The notes below the pieces were generated by a model. It was not told the DNA's origin. It searched no databases and saw only the letters and a program-made list of their open reading frames with translations. Below, piece after piece: positions 1-6,904 of a stretch of DNA of 13,231 nt; positions within the stretch are counted from its first letter, which is position 1; the number at the start of each line of letters is the position of its first letter. Source of the DNA: Alphaproteobacteria bacterium UBA4588 (GTDB taxonomy: Bacteria > Pseudomonadota > Alphaproteobacteria > Puniceispirillales > Puniceispirillaceae); the NCBI GenBank assembly GCA_002387605.1, contig DGJU01000028.1, positions 1 to 13,231 of the forward strand, in the 5' to 3' direction. A program made the translations under genes and the position numbers.

Positions 1-425
1 TGATGCTCATCTTCTTTATGAGCGACATCATGTGACTGATCTGAAGAGAAACTTTTTAAACTACGAAAGGGAACTTGCCATCCTGCATCCTCTTCATCAA
101 AGGTGATGATTAAGGCATCAGGCGCCAACGTTAAAAATTTCTCAGAAAGCTGTGGGGTCAAATTTGGACCTACAGAAAATATAACATCAGCATTAGACAG
201 ACTTTTTGCATCTGAGGGGCGCAATGATGAGTGATGCGGATCAGCACCCGGTACCAAAAGCATTTTTGTACGCCCTCGGTCTCCAAGAACCATTTTCACC
301 AAACTGTTAACCGGCGCAATATCAACAACAACCTGAAGTGGCTCAGCTGCCGATAATGAACCTGGTAGGGAAAGTGAAAGAAGGCTTGATGCAGCAAAGA
401 CAGCTGACACAATATTCCGCTTCAT
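1..425 (-). CDS. znuA: Zinc ABC transporter substrate-binding protein ZnuA, N-terminal part
   Basis: This is the periplasmic zinc-binding component of the ZnuABC importer; only the first 141 codons are inside the window and the C-terminus lies beyond the left edge. Translating the minus strand from the ATG at 423-425 gives a basic start (MKRN), a hydrophobic stretch and a small-residue region ending near SLSAAEP, consistent with a Sec signal peptide. The mature part contains VVVDIAPVNSLV, VPGADPHHSSLRPSD and NADVIFSVGPNL, which match the cluster A-I substrate-binding family; the histidine in the PHH motif is the usual zinc ligand. The last visible residues are rich in His, Asp and Glu (HDVAHKEDEHH), the start of the charged flexible loop typical of ZnuA. 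A strong Shine-Dalgarno AGGAG (plus-strand 431-435) sits 5 bases from the ATG. The gene is divergent from zur-znuCB and shares a spacer carrying a Zur-box-like palindrome. Confidence 0.93.
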   Translation of the reverse strand, partial: MKRNIVSAVFAASSLLSLSLPGSLSAAEPLQVVVDIAPVNSLVKMVLGDRGRTKMLLVPGADPHHSSLRPSDAKSLSNADVIFSVGPNLTPQLSEKFLTLAPDALIITFDEEDAGWQVPFRSLKSFSSDQSHDVAHKEDEH

Positions 426-502
426 AATAACTCCTAATAGATAAAAATTGTTCCAGCCTAGCCAATGCTCTAAACTGAAGATAACTGGACATAATATGAT
501 TT

Positions 503-530
503 GTTATGTTATAACATTCACTATTGTCAA
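503..530 (-). promoter_or_regulatory. Candidate znuA promoter
   Basis: On the minus strand there is a perfect TTGACA (-35, plus 525-530), then a 16-base spacer and CATAAC (-10, plus 503-508, four of six consensus matches). The spacer overlaps the Zur-box-like palindrome, which would give simple steric repression. The -10 is weak and the assignment is by eye. Confidence 0.4.
506..517. promoter_or_regulatory. Zur box (zinc-repressed operator)
   Basis: ATGTTATAACAT is a perfect 12-base palindrome in the znuA/zur spacer. It matches the half-site core (ATGTTATA / TATAACAT) known for Zur operators in Proteobacteria. It lies 81 bases from the znuA start and 59 bases from the zur start, so one operator could repress both directions, including autoregulation of zur. 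Palindromy is seen directly; Zur binding is inferred from the family and the gene context. Confidence 0.8.
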
Positions 531-533
531 TAG
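521..533. promoter_or_regulatory. Second palindrome in the znuA/zur spacer
   Basis: CTATTG-T-CAATAG is a perfect 13-base palindrome with a single central base, three bases to the right of the Zur-box-like site. Its sequence is not a Zur half-site. On the minus strand it contains the TTGACA proposed as the znuA -35. It could be a second operator or an incidental product of the promoter sequence. Confidence 0.35.
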
Positions 534-575
534 ATTACTTGTTGCCGACCCTTTTTTGTAGAGAAAAGCACTCAT

Positions 576-1052
576 ATGAATCTTAAAAAAAATTCACTGC
601 ATGACCATAATTCGTGCCGTCAAAAAGTGATGGAAGCAGCAAAAGCATATTGCGAGCAGAAGCGCCTGAAGCTCACGCCAGTCCGGGAAGCTGTATTAAA
701 TATGCTTCTGAATGAACATCAAGCGCTCGGTGCTTACGAAATTTTAGAAGGCTTAAGAGTTGCTGGATTCTCAGCACAGCCCCCTGTTGCCTATCGCGCG
801 CTTAATTTTCTGAGGGATATAGGGTTTGTCCATAAAATTGAACAGCTTAATTCTTACATCGCTTGCTATCATCCTGACATGTCCCATTCACCTGTCTTTT
901 TAATTTGTCAGTCTTGCAATGATATTACTGAAAAATCTATCGACAGACATAAAGATGAATTTAGCATTATGGCGGATGAAACAGGTTTTCAAATTACAAA
1001 TTTGGTCCTTGAAGCCAAAGGCACCTGTCAAGCTTGTTTGGCGAACCTATAA
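576..1052 (+). CDS. zur: Fur-family zinc uptake regulator Zur
   Basis: Fur-superfamily repressor that binds DNA when loaded with zinc and switches off zinc import. It has 158 residues, usual for Zur. The N-terminal winged-helix domain includes LTPVREAVLNMLL and PVAYRALNFLRDIGFVHKIE. Metal sites can be read by spacing: the structural zinc site is C111-x2-C114 plus C151-x2-C154, and the sensing site is probably H86, C97, H104 and E119, which closely follows the spacing of the E. coli Zur site. The extra C-rich site and the lack of Fur-type residues favour Zur over Fur, as does the neighbourhood: zur leads an operon with znuC and znuB and is divergent from znuA. Its TAA stop shares one base with the znuC ATG, suggesting translational coupling. 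The start at 576 is chosen because it lies just after the regulatory spacer; the upstream GAGAAAAG is only a modest ribosome site. Confidence 0.93.
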   Translation: MNLKKNSLHDHNSCRQKVMEAAKAYCEQKRLKLTPVREAVLNMLLNEHQALGAYEILEGLRVAGFSAQPPVAYRALNFLRDIGFVHKIEQLNSYIACYHPDMSHSPVFLICQSCNDITEKSIDRHKDEFSIMADETGFQITNLVLEAKGTCQACLANL

Positions 1053-1801
1053 TGAGTACGCCCCTTATCCAGACAAAAAATCTCAGCCTGTCTGTCGCTG
1101 GCCAAGCCATTTTAGACAATATTAATTTTACAATTTCGTCAGATGAAATTGTAACAATAGTTGGCCCAAACGGGGCTGGAAAATCAAGCTTCTTACGGGC
1201 TCTCATTGGCGTTCAAAAAATCACAGCTGGTCAGATAATAACCAAAAAAAATCTTAATATTGGCTATGTGCCACAATCACTGAATCTTAATCGGCACCTG
1301 CCACTTACAGTGATGCGGTTTTTATCCCTCCCCAAAAGACACAGTAAATCAAAGTCAGCTGAGGCTCTTGGCAAAGCAGGCGTGCCAGATATTGCAAATA
1401 AGCAAATGGCTGACCTTTCTGGGGGCCAGTTCCAGCGCGCCCTTCTTGCCCGAGCCTTGATAGAATCGCCTGATATTCTTATTCTCGATGAAGCAACAGC
1501 TGGACTAGACCAGCCAGGAATAGCGCGCTTTTACCAGCTCATTGCGGATGTAAGAAAACAGTCAGGCTGTGCTGTTTTAATGGTCAGCCATGAGCTAAAT
1601 ATTGTCATGGGTGCCTCGGATAGAGTTATTTGCCTCAATCAACATATCTGTTGTCAGGGCACGCCTGACCTTGTTGCCTCAAATCCAGAATATCGTGCGT
1701 TGTTTGGGGTGAGCATACCCTCAGAGTTAGCGCTGTACACACATGAGCATGACCATAATCACGAACATGATGATACAGGCGCGTGCTTACCAAACGATTA
1801 A
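1052..1801 (+). CDS. znuC: Zinc ABC transporter ATP-binding protein ZnuC
   Basis: Cytoplasmic ATPase that powers ZnuB-mediated zinc import; 249 residues from the ATG at 1052. ABC motifs are in order: Walker A GPNGAGKS (38-45), Q-loop Q75 (GYVPQ), signature LSGGQ (122-126), Walker B ILILDEA (residues 142-148) and switch histidine H180 (MVSH). The start overlaps the zur stop by one base (TAATG), which fits coupled translation; an in-frame TTG at 1034 would add six residues inside zur and is less likely. The C-terminus carries a short His/Asp/Glu-rich tail (HEHDHNHEHDD, residues 231-241) followed by a cysteine. Such a tail is unusual in a nucleotide-binding subunit and may buffer or hand on zinc on the cytoplasmic side; that role is inferred. 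The DEAT variant in Walker B and the ALIESPDILILDEATAGLD context are normal for ZnuC. Confidence 0.93.
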   Translation: MSTPLIQTKNLSLSVAGQAILDNINFTISSDEIVTIVGPNGAGKSSFLRALIGVQKITAGQIITKKNLNIGYVPQSLNLNRHLPLTVMRFLSLPKRHSKSKSAEALGKAGVPDIANKQMADLSGGQFQRALLARALIESPDILILDEATAGLDQPGIARFYQLIADVRKQSGCAVLMVSHELNIVMGASDRVICLNQHICCQGTPDLVASNPEYRALFGVSIPSELALYTHEHDHNHEHDDTGACLPND

Positions 1802-1829
1802 CAAGCCCGAGGGCAAATAGAGAACAAAT

Positions 1830-2624
1830 ATGTTAGATGATTTTTTTGTACGGGCGGTAGTTGCCGGAATCGGAATAGCGCTTGTTGCAGCGCCTCTTGG
1901 GTGCTTTTTAATTTGGCGTGGTATGTCTTTTTTTGGTGATACAATCGCCCATGCAGCAATTCTGGGTATTGCCCTCTCATTTCTGTCAAATATTTCAACA
2001 CAAATAGGGATTGTTATTATGGCCATATTAATGGCAGTAATTGTTGAATATTTTAAAGATAAAGGCCAAGCACAAGATACGTCTCTCGGGGTTCTTTCGC
2101 ATTCTTCTCTGGCCATCGGATTAGTTATTATCTCGTTTATTGGACCAATGCAGTTCGAGTTAACAGCTTATTTGCTTGGTGATATTTTGGCAGTAACACG
2201 CTTTGATGTGATGGTAATCTGGGCTGGGGCTGCCCTGATTTTTGGCTGCCTTATCTGGAGATGGCAGGCGTTTCTCACAAGTACAGTGAGCGCTGAACTT
2301 GCCCATGCAAGCGGATTATCCCCTAAAAGGGAACATCTCTTCTTAACAATACTTCTTGCGATTATGATTGCTATTTCAATTAAATTGGTCGGCGTTCTTT
2401 TGATTGCTGGATTATTAATTATCCCCGCCGCCGCCGCGCGCTTTCTCAGCTCTACAGCAGAAAGCATGGCATGCATCGCAAGTATTCTTGCTCTCATAGC
2501 GGTGACTGCCGGCATGCAAATGTCTCTTATGCTCGACAGCCCAGCTGGGCCATCCATCATTAGTTGTATCGTTGTATTATTTATTGTTAGCAGTATCATT
2601 AACGCGCTACGCCGTAGGGCCTAA
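1830..2624 (+). CDS. znuB: Zinc ABC transporter permease ZnuB
   Basis: Inner-membrane permease of the zinc importer, 264 residues, normal for the ABC-3 family (ZnuB/TroC). The whole chain is hydrophobic, with roughly seven to eight membrane-spanning stretches. Family marks are GMSFFGDTIAHAAILGIAL near residues 30-48 (compare the FGD-x-x-AHA motif of ZnuB), the YLLGDILAVTRFDV segment, and the long hydrophobic LVGVLLIAGLLIIPAAAARF stretch that forms the core of this family. It follows znuC after 28 bases, with a weak GAGAAC ribosome site before the ATG, and completes the zur-znuC-znuB operon. Zinc rather than manganese specificity comes from the zur neighbour and the Zur box, not from the permease itself. 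Confidence 0.92.
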   Translation: MLDDFFVRAVVAGIGIALVAAPLGCFLIWRGMSFFGDTIAHAAILGIALSFLSNISTQIGIVIMAILMAVIVEYFKDKGQAQDTSLGVLSHSSLAIGLVIISFIGPMQFELTAYLLGDILAVTRFDVMVIWAGAALIFGCLIWRWQAFLTSTVSAELAHASGLSPKREHLFLTILLAIMIAISIKLVGVLLIAGLLIIPAAAARFLSSTAESMACIASILALIAVTAGMQMSLMLDSPAGPSIISCIVVLFIVSSIINALRRRA

Positions 2625-2713
2625 CACTTAAAATCTTAAATAGATGTTTTTTACCCTCATTATTATTTTACAAAATAGCTAACTGAGTACATAATTTTGT
2701 CTTTAGCAAAGCG

Positions 2714-2739
2714 TAAGCGTTGAACAGGATAACGCCTTA
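2714..2739 (+). terminator. Weak hairpin after znuB
   Basis: TAAGCGTT and AACGCCTTA form an eight-pair stem with a one-base bulge and a nine-base loop. It is followed by TTATTAT rather than a run of T, so it is a poor intrinsic terminator. It is the only paired structure I can see in the 148-base, A/T-rich spacer 2625-2772, which otherwise should hold the promoter of the PHP gene; no clear -35/-10 pair stands out. Confidence 0.22.
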
Positions 2740-2772
2740 TTATTATCTGAATTCAAAAGGTACTTACATAAG

Positions 2773-3696
2773 ATGCATCTTCCTCCCTTTGATAAAAAAA
2801 CCCCTTTTTTTCGTGGTAATCTGCATGGTCATTCCACCCATTCAGACGGAGAGCTTTCGCCTGAGAGGGTTGCCGCCACCTACCGCGATTTAGGCTATGA
2901 TTTTATCTGCCTGTCTGATCATTTATGGTCAGATAAACGCTATAGTGCGCCGACTGTTCTTGATGCATCATTTTTAAATGATCAGGATTTTATCACGATC
3001 CCCTCAGCTGAGCTTCATTGTCACGGCAAGCTATATGATCAGGATAATCTCTGGCATATTGTGGCTAATGGCCTGCCGCTGGATTTCACCCATGCAACAG
3101 CAACAGAGACAGCGCCTGAAATGGTCCAAAGAGCGATAGATGCCGGCGCCTATGTAACCATTGCCCATCCTGAATGGTGCTGCATGACCTCAGAAGAAGC
3201 GCTATCTGTGTCTCATGCCCATAGCGTTGAAATCTATAATCACTCCTGCGCTATTGGCTCCATGAGGGGCAGCGGTGTCACAATTGCTGACCTGCTGTTG
3301 AATAATGGCAAAAGGCCGAGCTTCACAGCGGCTGATGATAGCCATTTCCATACGCCTGATGCAGGAGGCGGCTGGGTCATGGTTGCAGCAGAACGCCTTG
3401 AGGCGGGCGCTCTTGTAACTGCCCTGAAAGCCGGAGATCATTATTCATCCTCAGGCCCCATACTGCATGATATTTCCTTAAACGGCTCACAGCTGGATGT
3501 GAAATGTTCTGCAAGCCACTCAGTCTCGCTTGTTGGTCCCGGGCATCTGGCGCAGAGCCGTCATGGACCAAACATTACCTCGACACAGTTTGACCTATCA
3601 GATGTTAGCTCTGAATGGTTCAGAGTCACGGTACGTGACAGCGCCGGCCGACATGCCTGGTCAAATCCCTACTGGCGAGACGTTCTTCAGGCATAA
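2773..3696 (+). CDS. PHP-domain metal-dependent phosphoesterase-like protein
   Basis: Predicted soluble metallo-hydrolase of the PHP superfamily, 307 residues. The multi-metal ligand set is visible: H18-x-H20 with D25 (NLHGHSTHSDGE), D49-H50 (CLSDH), E80 (SAELH), H132 (IAHPEW), and D189-x-H191 (ADDSHFH). The PHP fold spans about residues 14-220. The last 80 residues (ISLNGSQLDVKCSASHSVSLVG onward, given here as a region) look like a small beta-rich domain of the type attached to stand-alone PHP proteins. It is not a polymerase PHP domain (far too short) and not clearly histidinol phosphatase HisK. The substrate is unknown; a nucleotide or other phosphoester is expected from the family. AAAAGG lies 12 bases before the ATG. 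It sits alone between the znu operon and an Lrp-type regulator in the same direction, with 109 bases to the latter. Confidence 0.82.
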   Translation: MHLPPFDKKTPFFRGNLHGHSTHSDGELSPERVAATYRDLGYDFICLSDHLWSDKRYSAPTVLDASFLNDQDFITIPSAELHCHGKLYDQDNLWHIVANGLPLDFTHATATETAPEMVQRAIDAGAYVTIAHPEWCCMTSEEALSVSHAHSVEIYNHSCAIGSMRGSGVTIADLLLNNGKRPSFTAADDSHFHTPDAGGGWVMVAAERLEAGALVTALKAGDHYSSSGPILHDISLNGSQLDVKCSASHSVSLVGPGHLAQSRHGPNITSTQFDLSDVSSEWFRVTVRDSAGRHAWSNPYWRDVLQA

Positions 3697-3760
3697 TAGA
3701 CATTGCTGATAAAAAAAATCGTCAAAAACAGACCTTTTGCTAACACTCTTTTTTTGCGCC

Positions 3761-3802
3761 AACAGCCCTTTTGGATAATTTATTCATCCTTTAGGTGCTG
3801 TT
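3761..3802. promoter_or_regulatory. Extended imperfect dyad overlapping the Lrp-family gene leader
   Basis: Reading inward, AACAGC (3761-3766), CCT and GGAT on the left are mirrored by ATCC, AGG and GCTGTT (3797-3802) on the right. The arms are separated by a 3x3 TTT internal loop, one bulged T and a nine-base A/T-rich centre. The right arm contains the AGG (3793-3795) that would serve as ribosome site for the ATG at 3806. It could be an autoregulatory operator with an A/T-rich centre, as Lrp-family sites often have, or an mRNA hairpin that hides the ribosome site. Confidence 0.45.
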
Positions 3803-3805
3803 AGA

Positions 3806-4297
3806 ATGTCTTTTCTTACAAATTGCCAAAGGCAGGGTGATGGTGCCATCATTCTGTGCAGAAAAGCCATGATCCAGAATTTAGATGAGCAAATCCTCGG
3901 ACATCTTAAACAGAATGCCCGCATGAGTTTTAGTGAGCTTGCAACCAAACTTAATGTGTCACGAGCGACAATTCAAAACCATGTCTCACGCATGGAAGAT
4001 AATAAAACAATACAGCGATATACAGTTATTCTGCGGTCCGATATTGAGGTATTATCACCGTGCGAACATGCCTTTTTCTTCATTAAGTTTTCCGGAGAAG
4101 CCTCCTTGCAAAAGCTGCGTGATGACTTGTCGGGCATGCAAGAAGTGCATGATATCTGGGCTATTGCAGGGGAATGGGACTGTATTATTCTTGCCGCAGC
4201 CCCTACCTTGAAAGCGCTCAATGATCTGCGGCCAAAAATTAAACATGCCGCTGAGATCGAGCGGATGGAAACGCGGCCTATCCTTGATATTGCCTGA
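3806..4297 (+). CDS. Lrp/AsnC-family transcriptional regulator
   Basis: DNA-binding feast/famine regulator, 163 residues as called. The N-terminal helix-turn-helix is clear: LDEQILGHLKQNARMSFSEL then TKLNVSRATIQNHVSRME and KTIQRYTVIL. The C-terminal ligand-sensing RAM domain follows (FFFIKFSG to the end), with AIAGEWDCIILAAA matching the conserved glycine turn used in effector binding and oligomerisation. The family usually starts a few residues before LDxxDxxIL, so the ATG at 3869 (142 residues) is a serious alternative to 3806; I kept 3806 because AGGTG lies 8 bases upstream, while 3869 has only AGAAAAG. The effector is probably an amino acid or related acid, but cannot be read here. Nearby candidates for control are itself, through the dyad just upstream, and the aminotransferase at 4871. 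It ends 8 bases from the convergent DCC gene. Confidence 0.88.
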   Translation: MSFLTNCQRQGDGAIILCRKAMIQNLDEQILGHLKQNARMSFSELATKLNVSRATIQNHVSRMEDNKTIQRYTVILRSDIEVLSPCEHAFFFIKFSGEASLQKLRDDLSGMQEVHDIWAIAGEWDCIILAAAPTLKALNDLRPKIKHAAEIERMETRPILDIA

Positions 4298-4305
4298 TAG
4301 AGGTT

Positions 4306-4764
4306 TTACGTCTCCTGCGCATTAACACTTATCTGACAATGTTCTAGTCGCGCAAACCGGTAATCAGCAAACCGGTTATAGAGCATTGCTGCAATATAAC
4401 GCACAACCGGCAGGCTAACCAGAATAGCCAGAGGACGCCATGTAGGCAGTTGCCGCCAGATAAGAATAAACGCATCAACACCAATATGCAGCCTGCCGTT
4501 CCTGTCAGTTGCATGAAGCCGGCGGAGCGCATCCATTTGGCTAACACCCAACTGGCTCAAAGGCGTTGCATCATGGGCAATATCAGACCAGATGAACTGA
4601 CCTTCAGGTGCAATTTTTTTATAATGAGAAATCTCTTTTCGGCACAACCCACATTTCCCATCATAATAAACAGTCACAAGAGATGGCACAGGAGATGGCA
4701 TATTATAGCGCTCTAATGACGGCGTTTTTGGTGGCTGGATCTCACTTTGAGAAAGGGTTGTCAT
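4306..4764 (-). CDS. DCC-family (DUF393) thiol-disulfide oxidoreductase-like protein
   Basis: Small predicted redox protein of the DCC family, 152 residues. The defining motif YYDGKCGLCRKE lies at about residues 33-44, with cysteines C38 and C41 in a thioredoxin-like CxxC and the aspartate before the glycine (D35-G36) that gives the family its name. A second conserved stretch, FIWSDIAHDA, and the RLHATDRNGRLHIGVDAF segment are also typical, as is the hydrophobic C-terminal part (WRPLAILVSLPVVRYIAAML). Physiological partners are not known for most members. About 20 residues precede the usual domain start; the ATG at 4764 is used, but the methionine at residue 22 could be the true start. It is divergent from the aminotransferase gene and convergent with the Lrp-type gene, so it is probably transcribed alone. 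Confidence 0.85.
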   Translation of the reverse strand: MTTLSQSEIQPPKTPSLERYNMPSPVPSLVTVYYDGKCGLCRKEISHYKKIAPEGQFIWSDIAHDATPLSQLGVSQMDALRRLHATDRNGRLHIGVDAFILIWRQLPTWRPLAILVSLPVVRYIAAMLYNRFADYRFARLEHCQISVNAQET

Positions 4765-4816
4765 GAAAATAAGTCTCTCTTTTAAAACGGATATTGCAGA
4801 ACCATTCGATTTTCGC

Positions 4817-4846
4817 CTAGACTGATATTTGTTAAACTAGACCGAT
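4817..4846. repeat. Direct repeat CTAGACYGAT with 20-base period
   Basis: CTAGACTGAT (4817-4826) recurs as CTAGACCGAT (4837-4846), nine of ten bases identical and exactly 20 bases apart, about two helical turns. It lies in the 106-base divergent spacer between the DCC gene and the aminotransferase gene, starting 54 bases before the GTG. Same-face direct repeats of this kind often serve as operators for dimeric regulators. No other strong promoter element is obvious in the spacer. Confidence 0.45.
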
Positions 4847-4870
4847 TATAAGTTTTAGAAAGATTCGTTT

Positions 4871-6076
4871 GTGAATATTACGTCCCTTCTTCCCTCAGAC
4901 AAGCTTGCCCCGGCAGGACGTTGGACTGGTTTTCAGCCTTTCAATTTTGTTGGTGGGCATAATGATGCCAGTTTTGTGCCGTCACAAGCCTTTCAGGCAT
5001 CTGTTTCCAGAGCGCTTGAAACAGATGGCCACCGGCTAGCCGCCTATAATCTCGGGGATGGACCGCTTGGGCATCTGGGTTTACGTCAGTTTATCGCTGG
5101 CATGCTGCACCGCAGAGCCGGCATGAGCTGTTCTGAAGATGATGTTTTGATTGTGTCTGGCTCCCTTCAGGCGCTTGACCTTGTTAACCAAACTATGCTG
5201 CGCCCTGGCGATACTGTGCTTATCGAAGCCTCAACTTACGCCGGTGTTATGAGCCGTCTTGACAGGATGGGCGTTCATTATCATGGCGTCCCGCTTGATG
5301 ATGATGGCATGGATATAACAGCCCTAGCCTCACTGCTAGAAGAGCTAGCGTCACAAAATATCCGCCCCCGCTATCTTTATACAATTCCGTCTGTGCAAAA
5401 TCCGACAGGCAGTGTGATGCCGCAGGAAAGACGAAAGCAAATCCTGAAACTTGCCCAGCGCTATAATGTCCCACTCTTCGAAGATGACTGTTATTCAGAC
5501 CTTGTCTGGGAAGGTGACCGGCCGGCAACCTTTTATGGTCTTGCAGATGGCAAGGGTGTTATCTATTGCGGCTCATTTTCAAAATCATTAGCGCCTGCCT
5601 TGCGGGTAGGTTATCTGGTTGCGCCATGGGAGGTGTTAAGCCATATCCTGCCCTATAAAACCGATGCAGGATCAGGCGCTCTGGAGCAGATGGTGCTTGC
5701 TGATTTCTGTCCTGAACATTACGAAGACCATGTGACTGCATTAACACAGCATCTGGCGCAGAAATGCGATATCATATGTGCAGCCCTTGACCGTTATTTC
5801 GGGGCATCTGCTGACTATAAACGGCCGAAAGGCGGAATTTTTGTCTGGGTTACACTACCTAGCCATGTCGATAGCGTGAAACTGGCAAAGCTAGCGGGTG
5901 CAGACGGCATTTCGATTAATCCGGGGCCGGACTGGTCAATTGCCCCCGAAGCGCCGCATCAATTCCGGCTCTGTTTTGGCTACCCTGATGCCGCCATCAT
6001 TGAGGAAGGCGTTATGCGCCTTGCTAATATCTGTCAGCAGGAATTTGGTGTTCCTCTGGCAATCGATAATATCTAA
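4871..6076 (+). CDS. PLP-dependent aminotransferase, class I/II (MocR/LysN-like)
   Basis: Cytoplasmic fold-type-I PLP enzyme, 401 residues, expected to move an amino group between an amino acid and a 2-oxo acid. Key marks are SGSLQALDLVNQ (cofactor phosphate region, 96-107), QNPTG (176-180), EDDCYSDL (204-211, with D205 and Y208 contacting the PLP ring), the Schiff-base lysine K238 in GSFSKSLAPALRVGY, and the carboxylate-binding arginine in FRLCFGYP near the C-terminus. The sequence resembles the aminotransferase half of MocR regulators and 2-aminoadipate transaminase (LysN), but there is no N-terminal GntR helix-turn-helix, so it is an enzyme rather than a regulator. The start is GTG at 4871 with a weak AGAAAGA upstream; it places the protein start at the usual family position. 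It leads a rightward unit with the aldolase (22-base gap) and dehydratase. The substrate is unresolved. Confidence 0.85.
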   Translation: MNITSLLPSDKLAPAGRWTGFQPFNFVGGHNDASFVPSQAFQASVSRALETDGHRLAAYNLGDGPLGHLGLRQFIAGMLHRRAGMSCSEDDVLIVSGSLQALDLVNQTMLRPGDTVLIEASTYAGVMSRLDRMGVHYHGVPLDDDGMDITALASLLEELASQNIRPRYLYTIPSVQNPTGSVMPQERRKQILKLAQRYNVPLFEDDCYSDLVWEGDRPATFYGLADGKGVIYCGSFSKSLAPALRVGYLVAPWEVLSHILPYKTDAGSGALEQMVLADFCPEHYEDHVTALTQHLAQKCDIICAALDRYFGASADYKRPKGGIFVWVTLPSHVDSVKLAKLAGADGISINPGPDWSIAPEAPHQFRLCFGYPDAAIIEEGVMRLANICQQEFGVPLAIDNI

Positions 6077-6098
6077 CACACGATCTAACGAGGAAAAT

Positions 6099-6857
6099 AT
6101 GAAACTGACAAAATTACATGATATCTGGGCCGCTGGAAAACCTGCTGTGAATGGCTGGTGTTCTATTCCAAGTACTGTGACTGCAGAAATGATGTCATTA
6201 AATGATTTTGACAGCCTGACTATCGACTTACAGCATGGGCTTGTTGATTATCAAACAGCGCTCACAATGCTTCAGGCAATGAATGCGTCTGGTATAACGC
6301 CGCTTGCTCGTGTGCCATGGAATGAGCCGGGCATCATCATGAAGCTGCTTGATGCCGGCGCGCTTGGCATTATCTGCCCGATGGTCAATACCCCAGAAGA
6401 AGCACAGCAATTTGTCTCAACAATGCGTTATGCCCCGAACGGTTCGCGCAGTTCAGGTCCAACACGTGCGGCAATGATACATGGCGCCAATTATCATTTC
6501 GAAGCCGATGACGCGCTTGTCTCCCTTGCGATGGTTGAAACGGTTGAAGCGCTGGAAAATGTGGAAAAAATTGCCGCAACTGAAGGGCTGTCAGGAATTT
6601 ATATTGGACCATCTGATCTGGCCGTGAGCATGGGTTATGCGCCGGGCCTTGACCGGAAAGAAGATGACGTGGATGCTGCGATTGGCCGTATTCTTGCTGC
6701 TTGTAAAGCATCCGGCATCAAGGCAGCTATTCACTGTCTATCACCTGAATATCTGAAGTCAGCTCATGCGCGCGGCTTTGATCTTGCCACATTGGGATCA
6801 GACATCAGGTTATTTGATATGTCGATAAAAAGTCAGATAAGTCTCGCACGAAGCTAA
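6099..6857 (+). CDS. HpcH/HpaI-family class II pyruvate aldolase
   Basis: Metal-dependent retro-aldol enzyme, 252 residues, that cleaves 2-keto-3-deoxy acids to pyruvate and an aldehyde. Recognisable sites: DLQHGLVD with catalytic H46, R71 in LARVPW (pyruvate carboxylate), the metal ligands E147 (AMVETVEAL) and D173 (YIGPSDLA), and the GALGIICPMVNTPEEA core. The residue before H46 is Gln, where E. coli HpaI has Glu. The ATG at 6099 is preceded by a clear AGGA (6091-6094); a longer in-frame opening from 5898 would overlap the aminotransferase by nearly 180 bases and has no family support. Placed between the aminotransferase and an aldonate-type dehydratase, it is most easily read as the aldolase acting after the dehydratase. 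2-Keto-3-deoxy-L-rhamnonate or 4-hydroxy-2-oxoheptanedioate aldolase are the nearest named functions, and neither is certain. Confidence 0.88.
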   Translation: MKLTKLHDIWAAGKPAVNGWCSIPSTVTAEMMSLNDFDSLTIDLQHGLVDYQTALTMLQAMNASGITPLARVPWNEPGIIMKLLDAGALGIICPMVNTPEEAQQFVSTMRYAPNGSRSSGPTRAAMIHGANYHFEADDALVSLAMVETVEALENVEKIAATEGLSGIYIGPSDLAVSMGYAPGLDRKEDDVDAAIGRILAACKASGIKAAIHCLSPEYLKSAHARGFDLATLGSDIRLFDMSIKSQISLARS

Positions 6858-6904
6858 GGCAGAAGCGGCGTTTATTACAGGGTATAAGAAGGGTAATTTT
6901 TGCG

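Noticed and set aside
1034..1051. Six-residue N-terminal extension of ZnuC from a TTG codon
   Set aside because: It lies inside zur, and the ATG at 1052 overlapping the zur stop is the normal coupled start.
2168..2599. 143-residue open frame antisense to znuB
   Set aside because: It is a shadow of a hydrophobic gene and has no motif or start signal.
2773..3696. PHP domain of a DNA polymerase or a HisK phosphatase
   Set aside because: Too short and lacking polymerase domains; no histidine biosynthesis neighbours or HisK-specific features recognised.
5898..6098. Longer N-terminus for the HpaI-like aldolase
   Set aside because: It overlaps the aminotransferase 3' end, has no family similarity, and the ATG at 6099 has a clear AGGA site.
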